Below are positions 18,560 through 27,659 of a stretch of DNA of 64,000 bases, piece after piece. The stretch lies in the NCBI RefSeq assembly GCF_001579805.1, contig NZ_CP014546.1:5704001-5768000 (forward strand), given 5' to 3'. Below the pieces are notes generated by a model. That model saw only the letters and a program-made list of their open reading frames with translations. It did no database searches and was not told where the DNA came from. How positions within the stretch are numbered: position 1 is the stretch's first letter; each line of letters opens with the position of its first letter. Both the position numbers and the translations under genes were made by a program. Source of the DNA: Pseudomonas azotoformans (GTDB taxonomy: Bacteria; Pseudomonadota; Gammaproteobacteria; Pseudomonadales; Pseudomonadaceae).

Positions 18560-20286
18560 CACAGCTCAGGCCCCATGGAAAAGTGCAATCGAATGCCGCC
18601 CGGATCTTCGAGGGCATGGGCCAGGTCGAGGCGGATAGGGCCGACCGGCGAAACCCAGCGGAGACCCACACCGACGCCGGTTTTGAGGCTGGGCATTTCC
18701 AGGGTATTGAATGAGTTGCCCTGATCGATAAAAGTTGCGACCCGCCATTTCTCGGCGATGGAATATTGATATTCAGCGCTCAGGGCCACCATGTAACGGC
18801 CACCAATGCGATCACCGCGGTCGTTCTCGGGCGATAGCGTCTGGTACTCGTAGCCCCGCACACTCTGGTCACCACCGGCAAAGAAGCGCAGCGACGGCGG
18901 CACCGATTTGTAACCGTTGGTGGCACTGCCGCCCACCTGCGCACGGGCGAGAAAGCGGTGGTTGTCCCACAGGGTGGTCAAGCCTTTGACCATGGCCGTG
19001 CCATAAAGCAAGTTGGTATCGGACCCCAGGCCTTCTTTGGCGACCTTGGTGTCGAATTGCAGGCGGTAGCCGTTGTGCGGGTCGATGCGGTTGTCGCTGC
19101 GCAGGTAGGAATAGCTGACGCCCGGCATCACCAGGTTACTCAGGCCGGAGTCATTGCCCAGACGGTATTCTTCGCGCTGGTACTTGAGCGAAATCACCCG
19201 GGTCCAGCCGCTGGGCAACTTGCTGTGCCATTCAGGGCCGAGGGTCAGCAATTTACTGACCGTATCAGTGTTGGCGATTTCTTCGTTCTGGTAGCCACCC
19301 GCAAAACGCAGCTTATCGGTGAGCGGTGGGTCGAGCGGGATGTCGTACCACAGGCCGACGTTCTGCCGGGGCGCCGACAGCTCGGCTTCCCAGCCATAAC
19401 TGTGGCCCTGGGGGTTGACCCAGTGCCGGGTCCAGTTGGCTTTGCCGCGCGGGCCGACGTCGGTGGAAAAACCCAGGCCAAGCCCCATGGTGCGCGGCTT
19501 GCGGGTTTCCAGGCGCACGGCCACCGGGATGATGTCATTGGTTGAGGCGGCGGGAGCAGCGTCCACGCGCACACCTTCGAAGAAACCACTGCCTTGCAGG
19601 TTCTGGTTGAGTTCGGCGATCAGTTCGGAGTCATAGGGCGTGCCACTTTTGAACGGCACCATGCGTTGCAGCAGGTCTTCGTCAAATGGCGTATCGCCAG
19701 CAAAGCTGACTTTGCCAAGGGTGTAGCGCGGGCCGCTGTCGTAGATGAGTTCGATATCGGCGACGCCAGCTTGCGGGTCTACCGCGAGTTTCTGGCTGGT
19801 GAAGCGCCCACTGAAAAAACCGTAGCGTGAGGCCTGGTTCTGGATCAGACGCTTGGCGTCTTCGTAATGGCCGTGATTGAGCACGGCGCCGGATTTGAGG
19901 TCGTTGCTGACAGGCACGCGAAAGGCCTTGAGGTCGGCGGCCTGGCCGTCGACCCGAATGGTCACGTTACGCAAATGCACCGGTTCGCCGGGGTCGATGG
20001 TGAGGATCAGGCGCGGGTTCTTGCCGCCCTTCACGTCACTTTCGATCTGTGGCTGATAGAAGCCTAGGGCCTGGGCGGCTTTGCGCGCCTGCTCCTCGGC
20101 GCCACGGCTGAACCGCAGCAAGGCTTCTTCATCACGATCGCCCACCCCGCCGATATAGCCTTCGATGTTGGCTTTCAACGCGTCGTTTGAGGGTTTGATC
20201 CGCACGTCCAGTTCGCTTTGCGCCAAGGCGCCGCAGCTTGTGAACAGCAGAATCAAGCCGCTGGTAAATCTTCCTGGAAACTTCAT
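18559..20286 (-). CDS. tamA: Translocation and assembly module outer membrane protein TamA
   Basis: A 575-residue Omp85-family protein. The start at 20286 gives a clean signal peptide (MKFPGRFTSGLILLFTSCGALAQ); the longer reading would add 27 residues without such features. POTRA domains span about residues 25-255, with VHLRNVTIRVDGQA and YTLGKVSFAGDTPFDEDLLQRMVPFKSGTPYD as POTRA strands. The C-terminal 16-strand barrel includes RFFAGGDQSVRGYEYQTLSPEN, which carries the conserved VRGY loop, and GVGLRWVSPVGPIRLDLAHAL. It partners TamB. It lies 11 bases after an acetyltransferase gene in the same direction. Confidence 0.96.
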   Translation of the reverse strand: MKFPGRFTSGLILLFTSCGALAQSELDVRIKPSNDALKANIEGYIGGVGDRDEEALLRFSRGAEEQARKAAQALGFYQPQIESDVKGGKNPRLILTIDPGEPVHLRNVTIRVDGQAADLKAFRVPVSNDLKSGAVLNHGHYEDAKRLIQNQASRYGFFSGRFTSQKLAVDPQAGVADIELIYDSGPRYTLGKVSFAGDTPFDEDLLQRMVPFKSGTPYDSELIAELNQNLQGSGFFEGVRVDAAPAASTNDIIPVAVRLETRKPRTMGLGLGFSTDVGPRGKANWTRHWVNPQGHSYGWEAELSAPRQNVGLWYDIPLDPPLTDKLRFAGGYQNEEIANTDTVSKLLTLGPEWHSKLPSGWTRVISLKYQREEYRLGNDSGLSNLVMPGVSYSYLRSDNRIDPHNGYRLQFDTKVAKEGLGSDTNLLYGTAMVKGLTTLWDNHRFLARAQVGGSATNGYKSVPPSLRFFAGGDQSVRGYEYQTLSPENDRGDRIGGRYMVALSAEYQYSIAEKWRVATFIDQGNSFNTLEMPSLKTGVGVGLRWVSPVGPIRLDLAHALEDPGGIRLHFSMGPEL

Positions 20287-20297
20287 AGGCGCGGATG

Positions 20298-21002
20298 CTA
20301 CACGACCTGGGGAGCCTCTTTGAACTCGGAAATGTCTGAATAATTCTGTACTAAGCCGTTGCAGCATGTAACGACTGGGGATTGGGGTGAAAAAAACACA
20401 TGCTCCAGGACAGGTCCTACAGCGACTTCACCGATTTCCTCATAGCCCTGACGCTTATAGAACTCCAGATAGCGTGAGTTGCCCGTGTCCAGCACCACGC
20501 CAGAAGAATGCGGGTCTTCGGCGCACCAGTTGTGCACGGCCTCCAGCAACTGCTCGCCGTAGTGTTTGCCCTGGAATTGCGGGTGAATGCCCAGCAACGG
20601 CAGCACATGCACCGACTCACTGGGCAGGCACGCCAGCACGGCGTGATGGTAGTCGAGGTAACGTCGCGTACCGCGCACGCCCGTACTCAACCACATGCGC
20701 AGTTGCCAGGCCCAGCTTTCGGTAATCCCCAGGCGCCGCTGCGGTGGCGCGATCAAAGCGATGCCGATCAGCCGGTCGTTGACGAACAGACCAATGGCCG
20801 GCAGTTTCTGAAAGAAGTGCTGCTTGACCAGCTCACGCACAGTGGCGCGTACCCGCTGTTCATAGCCAGGACGCTCGGCTTCGAAGATGTAGGCGAACGT
20901 CGGCTCATGCCGATAAGCCTGGTACAGCAAGGAACGGGCTTCGCGGGAATAGCCGCTGTTGAGCAGGCGAATTTCAGCAGTTGCAGTTGAAGTGTCCGGC
21001 AT
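20298..21002 (-). CDS. GNAT family N-acetyltransferase
   Basis: A 234-residue GNAT protein. The acetyl-CoA binding motif is in VLPLLGIHPQFQGKHYGEQLLEAV (motif A, Q/RxxGxG/A variant QGKHYG), followed by GVVLDTGNSRYLEFYKRQGYEEIGEV (motif B, N-x-x-F/Y-Y-x-x-x-G-F/Y). The N-terminal segment includes RSLLYQAYRHEPTFAYIFEAE. The substrate is unknown. It is the likely first gene of an operon with tamA and tamB. Its ATG directly follows a weak purine stretch in the 169-base divergent spacer to xthA. Confidence 0.88.
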   Translation of the reverse strand: MPDTSTATAEIRLLNSGYSREARSLLYQAYRHEPTFAYIFEAERPGYEQRVRATVRELVKQHFFQKLPAIGLFVNDRLIGIALIAPPQRRLGITESWAWQLRMWLSTGVRGTRRYLDYHHAVLACLPSESVHVLPLLGIHPQFQGKHYGEQLLEAVHNWCAEDPHSSGVVLDTGNSRYLEFYKRQGYEEIGEVAVGPVLEHVFFSPQSPVVTCCNGLVQNYSDISEFKEAPQVV

Positions 21003-21171
21003 ACCGTCAATCTCCCTGGGCGCGGCTCAAAAGGCCACGTTCTTATGGGTACGAACCTACACAGCATCAGTCGTTCCCAGACATTAGCAGTGCAACTGCC
21101 CTACCGCCACGCTGGCCCCGGTCCGACTTGTCCGCTAGCATCGCCCTTTTGCCAGGACTGGACTGCCGACC

Positions 21172-21984
21172 ATGAAAATCGTCTCCTTCAATATCAACGG
21201 GCTGCGCGCCCGCCCTCATCAGCTGGCGGCGCTGATTGAAAAGCACCAGCCCGACGTGATCGGCCTGCAGGAAACCAAGGTCCACGATGACCAGTTCCCA
21301 CTGGCCGAAGTACAGGCCCTTGGCTATCACGTGTACTACCACGGCCAAAAAGGTCACTACGGTGTGGCCCTGCTCTCGCGCCAGCCGGCGTTGAGCCTGC
21401 ACAAAGGCTTCGCCAGCGACGAAGAAGACGCCCAGCGCCGGTTTATCTGGGGCACCTTCGCCGATGAGAACGGCCAACCGGTCACCATCATGAACGGTTA
21501 CTTCCCCCAGGGCGAAAGCCGCGACCACCCCACCAAGTTCCCGGCCAAGCAGCGTTTCTACGAAGATCTGCAACAGTTGCTGGAGAGCCAGTTCAGCAAT
21601 GACCAGGCGCTGGTGGTGATGGGCGACATCAACATCTCCCCGGAAGACATCGACATCGGCATTGGTGCCGACAACGCCAAGCGCTGGCTCAAGACCGGCA
21701 AATGCAGCTTCCTGCCGGAAGAGCGCGAGTGGATGGCGCGCCTGAAAAATTGGGGCCTGGTGGACAGCTTTCGTCACCTCAACCCAGAGGTTGCAGACCG
21801 CTTCAGCTGGTTCGACTACCGCAGTCGTGGCTTTGAGGATGAACCCAAGCGCGGCCTGCGCATCGACGTGATCCTGGCCTCCAATGGCCTGCTGTCGCGG
21901 GTCAAGGATGCCGGGGTGGACTACGAATTGCGCGGCCTGGAAAAGCCGTCGGACCATGCGCCGATCTGGCTGGAACTGAGCTGA
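21172..21984 (+). CDS. xthA: Exodeoxyribonuclease III
   Basis: A 270-residue AP endonuclease/3'-5' exonuclease of base excision repair. The EEP-fold motifs appear in order: [23 protein letters not shown] (catalytic Glu), [51 protein letters not shown] (Asp and Asn), [25 protein letters not shown] and the final [10 protein letters not shown] (catalytic His). The length equals E. coli XthA (268). It is followed by a strong hairpin terminator, so it is probably monocistronic. Confidence 0.96.
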   Translation: MKIVSFNINGLRARPHQLAALIEKHQPDVIGLQETKVHDDQFPLAEVQALGYHVYYHGQKGHYGVALLSRQPALSLHKGFASDEEDAQRRFIWGTFADENGQPVTIMNGYFPQGESRDHPTKFPAKQRFYEDLQQLLESQFSNDQALVVMGDINISPEDIDIGIGADNAKRWLKTGKCSFLPEEREWMARLKNWGLVDSFRHLNPEVADRFSWFDYRSRGFEDEPKRGLRIDVILASNGLLSRVKDAGVDYELRGLEKPSDHAPIWLELS

Positions 21985-21989
21985 TCCCC

Positions 21990-22017
21990 TGACGGGGCCG
22001 AACTCTCGGCCCCGTCA
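21990..22017 (+). terminator. Rho-independent terminator of xthA
   Basis: A 12-base perfect stem TGACGGGGCCGA / TCGGCCCCGTCA with loop ACTC starts six bases past the xthA stop and is followed by TATTTATG. The U-tract is weak but the stem is very stable. Confidence 0.82.
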
Positions 22018-22079
22018 TATTTATGCAACCTGTCTGACTTATTCTCGCGGCACTCCCTTTGGCTTGAGAAGGTGCCGGC

Positions 22080-23411
22080 ATGAGGCTGCGCGTTCTGTTC
22101 CTGCTGGTGCTGTTTCCCCTCGTCGCTGTGGCCGCTCCCCTCCCCGTTCCTGATCAAGGTCCTGCCTTGCGCATCCAAGGCTCCAATACCATTGGCGCAG
22201 CGCTTGGCCCGGCATTGGTCAAGGGCTTGATGGAGCATCAGGGGTTGCAGGCGGTGCACAGCGAACCGGCCGAGGGTGCCAATGAACAGCGCGTGATCGG
22301 CAAGACGCGCCAAGGCAAGACGGTGATCATCGAAGTCGCCGCTCACGGATCAAGTACCGGCTTCACGGCGCTAAAAAAATCCACCGCGGACTTGGCGGCT
22401 TCATCGCGCCCGATCAAAGACAGCGAACTGGTTGATCTCGAGCCCTTGGGCGACCTGAAAAGCCCTGAAGCCGAACAGGTGATCGCCATCGATGGCCTGG
22501 CCATCATCCTCCACCCGCTAAACCCGCTGAACACCCTGAATACCGAGCAACTGGCGCAGATCTTCAATGGCGAGGTCGCAACCTGGGAGGCGCTCGGAGG
22601 CGTCGGCGGGCCGATTCATCTGTATGCGCGGGATGACCAATCCGGCACCTACGACACCTTCAAGGAACTGGTACTGCGCCTGCGTGGCAAACCGCTCGCG
22701 CCAGGCGCCAAGCGTTTCGAGTCCAGCGAGCAATTGTCCGACGCGGTCAGCCAGGATCCCCAAGGCATTGGCTTTATTGGCCTGCCCTACGTCCGCCAGG
22801 CCAAGGCGGTGGCAATTGTGGATGGCGACTCGCAACCCATGTTGCCGTTGAACAGCCTGATTGCGACCGAGGATTATCCACTGTCACGTCGGCTGTTCTT
22901 TTACTGGCCGCCATCGAGTCGCAATCCCTGGGCCAAGGCGTTGGTGGACTTCAGCCAGAGCAGCAAAGGCCAGGCAATCGTGGCCGCCAATGGCTTCATC
23001 GCCCAGCAGGTGCAGGCGATAGCCGTGGAGCCACGTACGTCGATGCCTGCGGACTATCAAGCGATTGCGCGGGATGCCCAGCGCCTGACGGTGAATTTTC
23101 GTTTCGAGGAAGGCAGCGCGAGCCTGGACAACAAGGCCCGCCAGGATTTGCAGCGGGTGGTGGCGTACCTCAAAAGCCACAACAAGCTGGATAAGCAGGT
23201 GACGCTGGTGGGCTTTGGCGATGCCAAGAACGACCCGCAGCGGGCAGCGTTGCTGTCAAAGTTGCGGGCAATGGCGGTGCGCCGGGAACTGGTCAAGAAC
23301 AGTGTGGTATTGCGCGATATCCGCGGGTTTGGCGCGCAGATGCCGGTGGCGGCGAATACGGCGGATGAAGGGCGGATCAAGAATCGGCGGGTGGAGGTTT
23401 GGGTGTATTGA
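22080..23411 (+). CDS. Phosphate-type solute-binding domain fused to OmpA-like domain
   Basis: A 443-residue exported protein. The signal peptide covers about residues 1-20 (MRLRVLFLLVLFPLVAVAAP). A PBP-like domain of the PstS family follows: RIQGSNTIGAALGPALVKGL, AAHGSSTGFTAL, LAIILHPLNPLNTLNTEQLAQIFNGE split by motif, and HLYARDDQSGTYDTFKELVL. From about residue 335 comes an OmpA/MotB peptidoglycan-binding domain: VNFRFEEGSASLDNKARQDL, VGFGDAKNDPQRAALLSKLRA and a final IKNRRVEVWVY. The fusion suggests a binding protein tethered to the cell wall rather than a freely diffusing transporter subunit. No permease or ATPase genes are adjacent, so the ligand and role are open. Confidence 0.9.
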   Translation: MRLRVLFLLVLFPLVAVAAPLPVPDQGPALRIQGSNTIGAALGPALVKGLMEHQGLQAVHSEPAEGANEQRVIGKTRQGKTVIIEVAAHGSSTGFTALKKSTADLAASSRPIKDSELVDLEPLGDLKSPEAEQVIAIDGLAIILHPLNPLNTLNTEQLAQIFNGEVATWEALGGVGGPIHLYARDDQSGTYDTFKELVLRLRGKPLAPGAKRFESSEQLSDAVSQDPQGIGFIGLPYVRQAKAVAIVDGDSQPMLPLNSLIATEDYPLSRRLFFYWPPSSRNPWAKALVDFSQSSKGQAIVAANGFIAQQVQAIAVEPRTSMPADYQAIARDAQRLTVNFRFEEGSASLDNKARQDLQRVVAYLKSHNKLDKQVTLVGFGDAKNDPQRAALLSKLRAMAVRRELVKNSVVLRDIRGFGAQMPVAANTADEGRIKNRRVEVWVY

Positions 23412-23438
23412 ATACCCAACCTCCCCGCCTATTGCTGT

Positions 23439-24668
23439 TTATTGCCCGCTGCGCATCAGCTCTTTAGGCACATACTTGCCAATCTCGAACTTACCGATCG
23501 CCGCCCGGTGCACTTCATCCGGGCCATCGGCCAGGCGCAAGGTACGTTGCATGGCATACATGTAGGCCAGCGGGAAGTCGTTGGAAACACCTGCACCGCC
23601 ATGAATCTGGATCGCGCGATCAATCACCTTCAAGGCCACATTCGGCGCGACCACCTTGATCTGGGCGATTTCGCTTTTCGCGACTTTGTTACCCACGGTG
23701 TCCATCATGTACGCCGCCTTCAAGGTCAGCAGGCGCGCCATGTCGATTTCCATGCGTGAGTCAGCGATCTTGTCGATATTGCCGCCCAGGCGCGCCAATG
23801 GCTTACCGAACGCAGTCCGGCTGACGGAACGCTTGCACATCAATTCCAGCGCGCGCTCGGCCATGCCGATGGAACGCATGCAGTGGTGGATACGGCCGGG
23901 GCCAAGGCGGCCTTGGGCGATTTCAAAGCCACGGCCCTCACCCAACAACACGTTTTCGTAGGGTACGCGCACATTGTCGAACAGCACTTCGGCATGGCCG
24001 TGGGGCGCATCGTCATAGCCGAACACTGGCAGTGGGCGCACGATCTTCACGCCGGGGGTGTCCACCGGCACCAGGATCATCGAGTGCTGCTGGTGGCGCG
24101 GTGCGTCCGGGTTGCTCAGGCCCATGAAGATCAGGATCTTGCAGCGCGGGTCGCAGGCGCCGGAGGTCCACCATTTCTTGCCATTGATCACCCACTCGTC
24201 GCCCTGGCGCTCGGCGCGGGCGGCCATGTTGGTGGCATCCGAGGACGCCACATCTGGCTCGGTCATGGCGAACGCGGAGCGGATCTCGCCGCGCAGCAGT
24301 GGCTGCAACCAGCGTTGTTTCTGTTCTTCGTTGGCGTAGCGCACCAGCACTTCCATGTTGCCGGTATCGGGGGCGGAGCAGTTGAACGGCTCCGGGCCCA
24401 ACAGCGAACGGCCCATGATTTCAGCCAGCGGCGCGTATTCAAGGTTGGTCAGGCCGGCGCCCAGCTCGGATTCCGGCAGGAACAGGTTCCACAGGCCTTC
24501 GGCTTTAGCCTTGGCCTTCAGCTCTTCCATGATTGCGGTGGGCTGCCAGCGGTCGCCTTCGCTGACCTGGCGTTCGAACACCGGCTCGGCCGGGTAAACG
24601 TAAGCGTCCATGAACGCAGTGACGCGTTCACGCAGTTCCTGAACCTTGGGCGAATAGGCGAAATCCAT
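23439..24668 (-). CDS. Acyl-CoA dehydrogenase family protein
   Basis: A 409-residue flavoenzyme of the ACAD superfamily (ACAD10/11-like subgroup). Motifs include [47 protein letters not shown] (FAD/substrate loop), [12 protein letters not shown], and the C-terminal region [47 protein letters not shown] in short blocks. It oxidises an acyl-CoA to the enoyl-CoA with electron transfer to ETF. It is transcribed divergently from a LysR gene that is the likely regulator. The chain length preference is unknown. Confidence 0.93.
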   Translation of the reverse strand: MDFAYSPKVQELRERVTAFMDAYVYPAEPVFERQVSEGDRWQPTAIMEELKAKAKAEGLWNLFLPESELGAGLTNLEYAPLAEIMGRSLLGPEPFNCSAPDTGNMEVLVRYANEEQKQRWLQPLLRGEIRSAFAMTEPDVASSDATNMAARAERQGDEWVINGKKWWTSGACDPRCKILIFMGLSNPDAPRHQQHSMILVPVDTPGVKIVRPLPVFGYDDAPHGHAEVLFDNVRVPYENVLLGEGRGFEIAQGRLGPGRIHHCMRSIGMAERALELMCKRSVSRTAFGKPLARLGGNIDKIADSRMEIDMARLLTLKAAYMMDTVGNKVAKSEIAQIKVVAPNVALKVIDRAIQIHGGAGVSNDFPLAYMYAMQRTLRLADGPDEVHRAAIGKFEIGKYVPKELMRSGQ

Positions 24669-24819
24669 GAGCAGCTCCCTTCTCTGAGAGGTTGTTTAGG
24701 TCATGCAATCGATGCTAGAACAGCGTTGATAATTTACCTAGCCTATTCTCGGCGTGTATTAACATTCATCACCGATATATGATCGACGTATGGCCACCTA
24801 ACAATAAGAGCGCTACGAA

Positions 24820-25755
24820 ATGAATCTGAGCAAGGTCGACCTCAACCTGTTTATCGTCTTTGACGCGATCTACACCGAAGCCAACCTGACCCGCGCCGGG
24901 CAGATTGTCGGCATCACCCAGCCGGCGGTGTCCAACGCTCTGGCACGCTTGCGCGAGACATTCAACGACCCGCTGTTCGTGCGCACCGCTCAAGGCATGG
25001 TGCCCACGCCCATGGCGCAGAACATTATCGGGCCTGTGCGCAATGCGTTGTCGTTGCTGCGGGTGTCGGTACAGGAAAGCCGCATTTTCAACCCGCAACA
25101 GGCCGCCAAGACTTACCGCATCAGCATGACCGACCTCACCGAAGCGGTGATCCTGCCGCTGCTGTTCCAGCGCCTGCGCCGCCTGGCGCCCACGGTGGTG
25201 ATCGAAAGTTTCCTGTCCAAACGCCGCGAAACCACCAAGGAACTGGCCGCCGGGCGCCTGGACTTTGCCGTGGACGCGCCGCTCAACACCGACCCACAAG
25301 TGCGCCACGTCAAGCTGATGGAAGACCGCTACGTGTGCGCTATGCGCAAGGGCCATCCGCTGGCGGGCAAGGACAAGCTGACTCTGGATGATTACCTGGG
25401 GCTGACGCACATCCATATCTCCAGCCGCCGTAACGGCCTGGGCCATGTGGACCTGGCGCTGGGCAAGATGGGCCTGCAGCGCAAGATCGCCCTGCGTTCC
25501 CAGCATTATTTGATGGCGTCGCAGGTTTTGCAGCAGACCGACATGGTCATGACCGTGCCCGAGCGCTTCGCCCGCCGCCACGAATTGCATTGGTTCAACC
25601 TGCCGGTCAACGACGTGCCGCCGGTGGAAACCCACCTGTACTGGCACGAAAGCACCGACCAGGACCCGGCGAATCGCTGGATGCGCGAGCAGATGATCGA
25701 GTTGTGCCAGCAAGTGACGGCCCATGAGAAGAAACTGGATGGCAAGCAGGCTTGA
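24820..25755 (+). CDS. LysR family transcriptional regulator
   Basis: A 311-residue LysR protein of the NodD/NahR-like subgroup. The N-terminal winged helix reads MNLSKVDLNLFIVFDAIYTE, RAGQIVGITQPAVSNALARLRETFNDPLFVRTAQG in blocks, followed by a substrate-binding domain starting YRISMTDLTEAVILPLLF. It is divergent from the acyl-CoA dehydrogenase with a 151-base spacer and probably controls that gene. Its stop codon lies inside a 16-base palindrome that I assign to LiuR downstream. Confidence 0.93.
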   Translation: MNLSKVDLNLFIVFDAIYTEANLTRAGQIVGITQPAVSNALARLRETFNDPLFVRTAQGMVPTPMAQNIIGPVRNALSLLRVSVQESRIFNPQQAAKTYRISMTDLTEAVILPLLFQRLRRLAPTVVIESFLSKRRETTKELAAGRLDFAVDAPLNTDPQVRHVKLMEDRYVCAMRKGHPLAGKDKLTLDDYLGLTHIHISSRRNGLGHVDLALGKMGLQRKIALRSQHYLMASQVLQQTDMVMTVPERFARRHELHWFNLPVNDVPPVETHLYWHESTDQDPANRWMREQMIELCQQVTAHEKKLDGKQA

Positions 25756-25767
25756 CGTTAACGTCAA
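25752..25767. promoter_or_regulatory. LiuR (MerR type) operator upstream of liuR
   Basis: TTGACGTTAACGTCAA is a perfect 16-base palindrome 43 bases upstream of the liuR start. Its ACGTTAACGT core is repeated at 29369 before liuA and, as ACGTATACGT, at 29325. This matches the known LiuR box type of proteobacterial leucine degradation genes and implies autoregulation. Confidence 0.82.
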
Positions 25768-25809
25768 CCTGCCATTAGCTTAACGCCAAGACTTTCTTGA
25801 GCGCCATCC

Positions 25810-26202
25810 ATGAGCACCACCTACAGCATCTCCGACCTCGCCCGCGAGCTCGACATCACCACCCGCGCCATTCGCTTCTATGAAGAACAAGGCCTGCTGG
25901 CCCCGGAGCGTCGGGGCCAGGAGCGCATCTACTCGGCGCGGGACAAGGTCAGCCTCAAGCTGATCCTGCGGGGCAAGCGTATCGGTTTCTCCCTGGCCGA
26001 ATGCCGCGAACTCATCGAACTCTACGACCCCACCAGCGGCAACCACGTGCAACTCAACAGCATGCTGGCAAAAATCGCCGAGCGCCGTGAGCAGCTGGAA
26101 CAGCAACTGCTGGATATCGAACAGATGAAGCTGGAACTGGACACCGCCGAAGAGCGCTGCACCCAGGCCCTGGCCCACACCCTGCGCCAGGTTGGCCATT
26201 GA
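25810..26202 (+). CDS. liuR: MerR family regulator of leucine/isovalerate catabolism LiuR
   Basis: A 130-residue MerR-type regulator: TYSISDLARELDITTRAIRFYEEQGLLAPERRGQERIYSARD holds the winged helix (in short blocks), followed by LKLILRGKRIGFSLAECRELIELYD and a C-terminal dimerisation coiled coil (about residues 80-120, ERREQLEQQLLDIEQMKLEL). No metal-binding Cys pair is present, as expected for the LiuR branch. It is followed 16 bases later by the HMG-CoA lyase gene. LiuR represses liu genes and is released by pathway intermediates; here palindromes at 25752, 29325 and 29369 are the likely sites. Confidence 0.93.
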   Translation: MSTTYSISDLARELDITTRAIRFYEEQGLLAPERRGQERIYSARDKVSLKLILRGKRIGFSLAECRELIELYDPTSGNHVQLNSMLAKIAERREQLEQQLLDIEQMKLELDTAEERCTQALAHTLRQVGH

Positions 26203-26218
26203 TCAGAAGGTAACTGCC

Positions 26219-27118
26219 ATGTCCCTCCCCTCACACGTGCGCCTGGTGGAAGTCGGCCCGCGCGACGGTTTGCAGAACGAAGCCCAGCCCATCAGCGTGG
26301 CGGACAAAGTCAGGTTGGTGGACGCCCTCAGCGCGGCGGGCTTGAGCTATATCGAAGTCGGCAGTTTTGTATCACCCAAGTGGGTGCCGCAGATGGCCGG
26401 TTCCGCCGAGGTGTTCGCGCAGATCCAGCGCACACCCGGTGTGACCTATGGCGCGTTGGCGCCGAACCTGCGTGGTTTTGAGGACGCGCTAGCGGCTGGC
26501 GTGAAGGAAGTGGCGGTGTTTGCGGCCGCGTCCGAGGCGTTTTCCCAGCGCAACATCAACTGCTCCATCAGCGAAAGCCTCGAGCGCTTCGCACCGATCA
26601 TGGCGGCGGCCAAGCAGCACGGTATCAGCGTGCGGGGGTATGTGTCGTGCGTGTTGGGTTGCCCGTACGAAGGTCAGATCGCGCCGGAACAAGTGGCAAC
26701 AGTCGCGCGGGAGTTGTACGCCATGGGCTGCTACGAGGTGTCCCTCGGTGACACCATCGGCACCGGCACGGCAGGCGCCACGCGGCGCCTGTTCGAGGTG
26801 GTCGGCGCGCAGGTGCCTCGGGAGAAATTGGCCGGGCACTTCCATGACACCTATGGCCAGGCCATCGCAAACATCTACGCCAGCCTGCTGGAAGGAATCA
26901 CGGTGTTTGACAGCTCTATCGCGGGCCTCGGCGGCTGCCCTTACGCCAAGGGCGCTAGCGGTAACGTCGCCACTGAAGATGTGCTGTACCTGCTCAAAGG
27001 CCTGGGTATCGAGACGGGTATCGACCTGGAGGCATTGATTGGCGCGGGCCAGCAAATCAGCAAGGTGCTGGGCCGGCCGACAGGGTCACGCGTAGCCAAG
27101 GCGCGTAACGCCGGTTGA
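26219..27118 (+). CDS. liuE: Hydroxymethylglutaryl-CoA lyase
   Basis: A 299-residue HMGL-type aldolase (also named mvaB) that cleaves 3-hydroxy-3-methylglutaryl-CoA to acetyl-CoA and acetoacetate, the last step of leucine catabolism. Motifs: VRLVEVGPRDGLQNEAQPI (Arg-Asp of the active site), YVSCVLGCPYEGQI, VSLGDTIGTGT, GHFHDTYGQAIANIYASL (metal-binding HxH region) and the signature GLGGCPYAKGASGNVATEDV with the catalytic Cys. The ATG at 26219 has an AGAAGG site. It forms an operon with liuR but is separated from the other liu genes by an sRNA gene and an inverted acyl-CoA synthetase gene. Confidence 0.95.
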   Translation: MSLPSHVRLVEVGPRDGLQNEAQPISVADKVRLVDALSAAGLSYIEVGSFVSPKWVPQMAGSAEVFAQIQRTPGVTYGALAPNLRGFEDALAAGVKEVAVFAAASEAFSQRNINCSISESLERFAPIMAAAKQHGISVRGYVSCVLGCPYEGQIAPEQVATVARELYAMGCYEVSLGDTIGTGTAGATRRLFEVVGAQVPREKLAGHFHDTYGQAIANIYASLLEGITVFDSSIAGLGGCPYAKGASGNVATEDVLYLLKGLGIETGIDLEALIGAGQQISKVLGRPTGSRVAKARNAG

Positions 27119-27137
27119 GTCGCTTAGCCGTGACAAT

Positions 27138-27169
27138 GTGTTACCGCACGCCTACACATCGAGTAACAC
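27138..27169. promoter_or_regulatory. Inverted repeat upstream of the CrcY-like RNA, probable CbrB enhancer site
   Basis: GTGTTAC and GTAACAC form a seven-base inverted repeat separated by 18 bases. It lies about 120 bases before the sigma-54 start site, the usual place for an enhancer-binding protein. CbrB sites of TGTTAC...GTAACA type are known for crcZ; the match of half-sites is direct, the protein is inferred. Confidence 0.7.
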
Positions 27170-27249
27170 GGGAACATATTTTGTCGTATTTTCTGCAGGC
27201 CGAATCCTACACAAAAATCAAACTATTGATTTTAAAGGATTTTTAAAAG

Positions 27250-27265
27250 TTGGCACGGCTTCTGC
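27250..27265 (+). promoter_or_regulatory. Sigma-54 (RpoN) promoter of the CrcY-like RNA
   Basis: TTGGCACGGCTTCTGC fits the -24/-12 consensus TTGGCACG-N4-TTGC with one mismatch. The GG and GC elements are spaced exactly 12 bases apart. The predicted start is near 27277. Confidence 0.88.
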
Positions 27266-27276
27266 TATCTCTATGG

Positions 27277-27645
27277 CATAACAAGAATAAAAAGCGCCAA
27301 ACCTAATAAAAATAAGACGAAACGACTCTGACATAACAAAAACAACACGGCAGAGACGCAGCTAACAGATTTTTTTGGAGAAGATGTGCTTCGCAGGGTA
27401 CGGCGTGCCGAAACCCGCAACCGGTTAGAGAAAAATAAAACTACCTCAGGTAGCTACCCACTGGTTGGATCGTTAACGAAGAAGCAGATCAGCGCTCAAA
27501 AAAATACGTTTGCTCTTGACCCCGGATGGGGGTCGCCAAAAACAGCGGTAAAGGGTAACGGTTGCCAAAAACAACAATAGGCCGCCCCTCAATAATAAAA
27601 AAGAGCACGCAACGACAAATTAAAGGGGACCCTCGGGTCCCCTTT
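27277..27645 (+). ncRNA. crcY: CrcY/CrcZ-family small RNA that titrates Hfq-Crc in catabolite repression
   Basis: The transcript runs from the sigma-54 start near 27277 to the hairpin at 27622-27645, about 369 bases, the size of known Crc RNAs. It holds many A-rich Hfq/Crc (CA) motifs, for example at 27280-27293, 27305-27316, 27335-27347, 27429-27440, 27567-27579 and 27591-27602. Such RNAs sequester Hfq with Crc when preferred carbon sources run out, under CbrAB and RpoN control. From memory, P. putida crcY lies directly downstream of the HMG-CoA lyase gene, the same position as here. The region has no convincing ORF: a 64-codon open frame inside lacks protein-like composition. Whether to name it crcY or crcX needs alignment. 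Confidence 0.87.
27622..27645. terminator. Terminator hairpin between the CrcY-like RNA and the convergent acyl-CoA synthetase gene
   Basis: Stem AAAGGGGACC / GGTCCCCTTT closes a short loop CTCG and is followed by TTTGTGC. It sits 14 bases before the opposing gene's stop and can serve both transcripts. Confidence 0.85.
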
Positions 27646-27659
27646 GTGCTTCCTGGGAT

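Noticed and set aside
27386..27580. 64-codon open frame in the liuE downstream gap
   Set aside because: It lies within the CrcY-like RNA and its Lys/Asn-rich text comes from the A-rich motifs; no supporting ribosome site.
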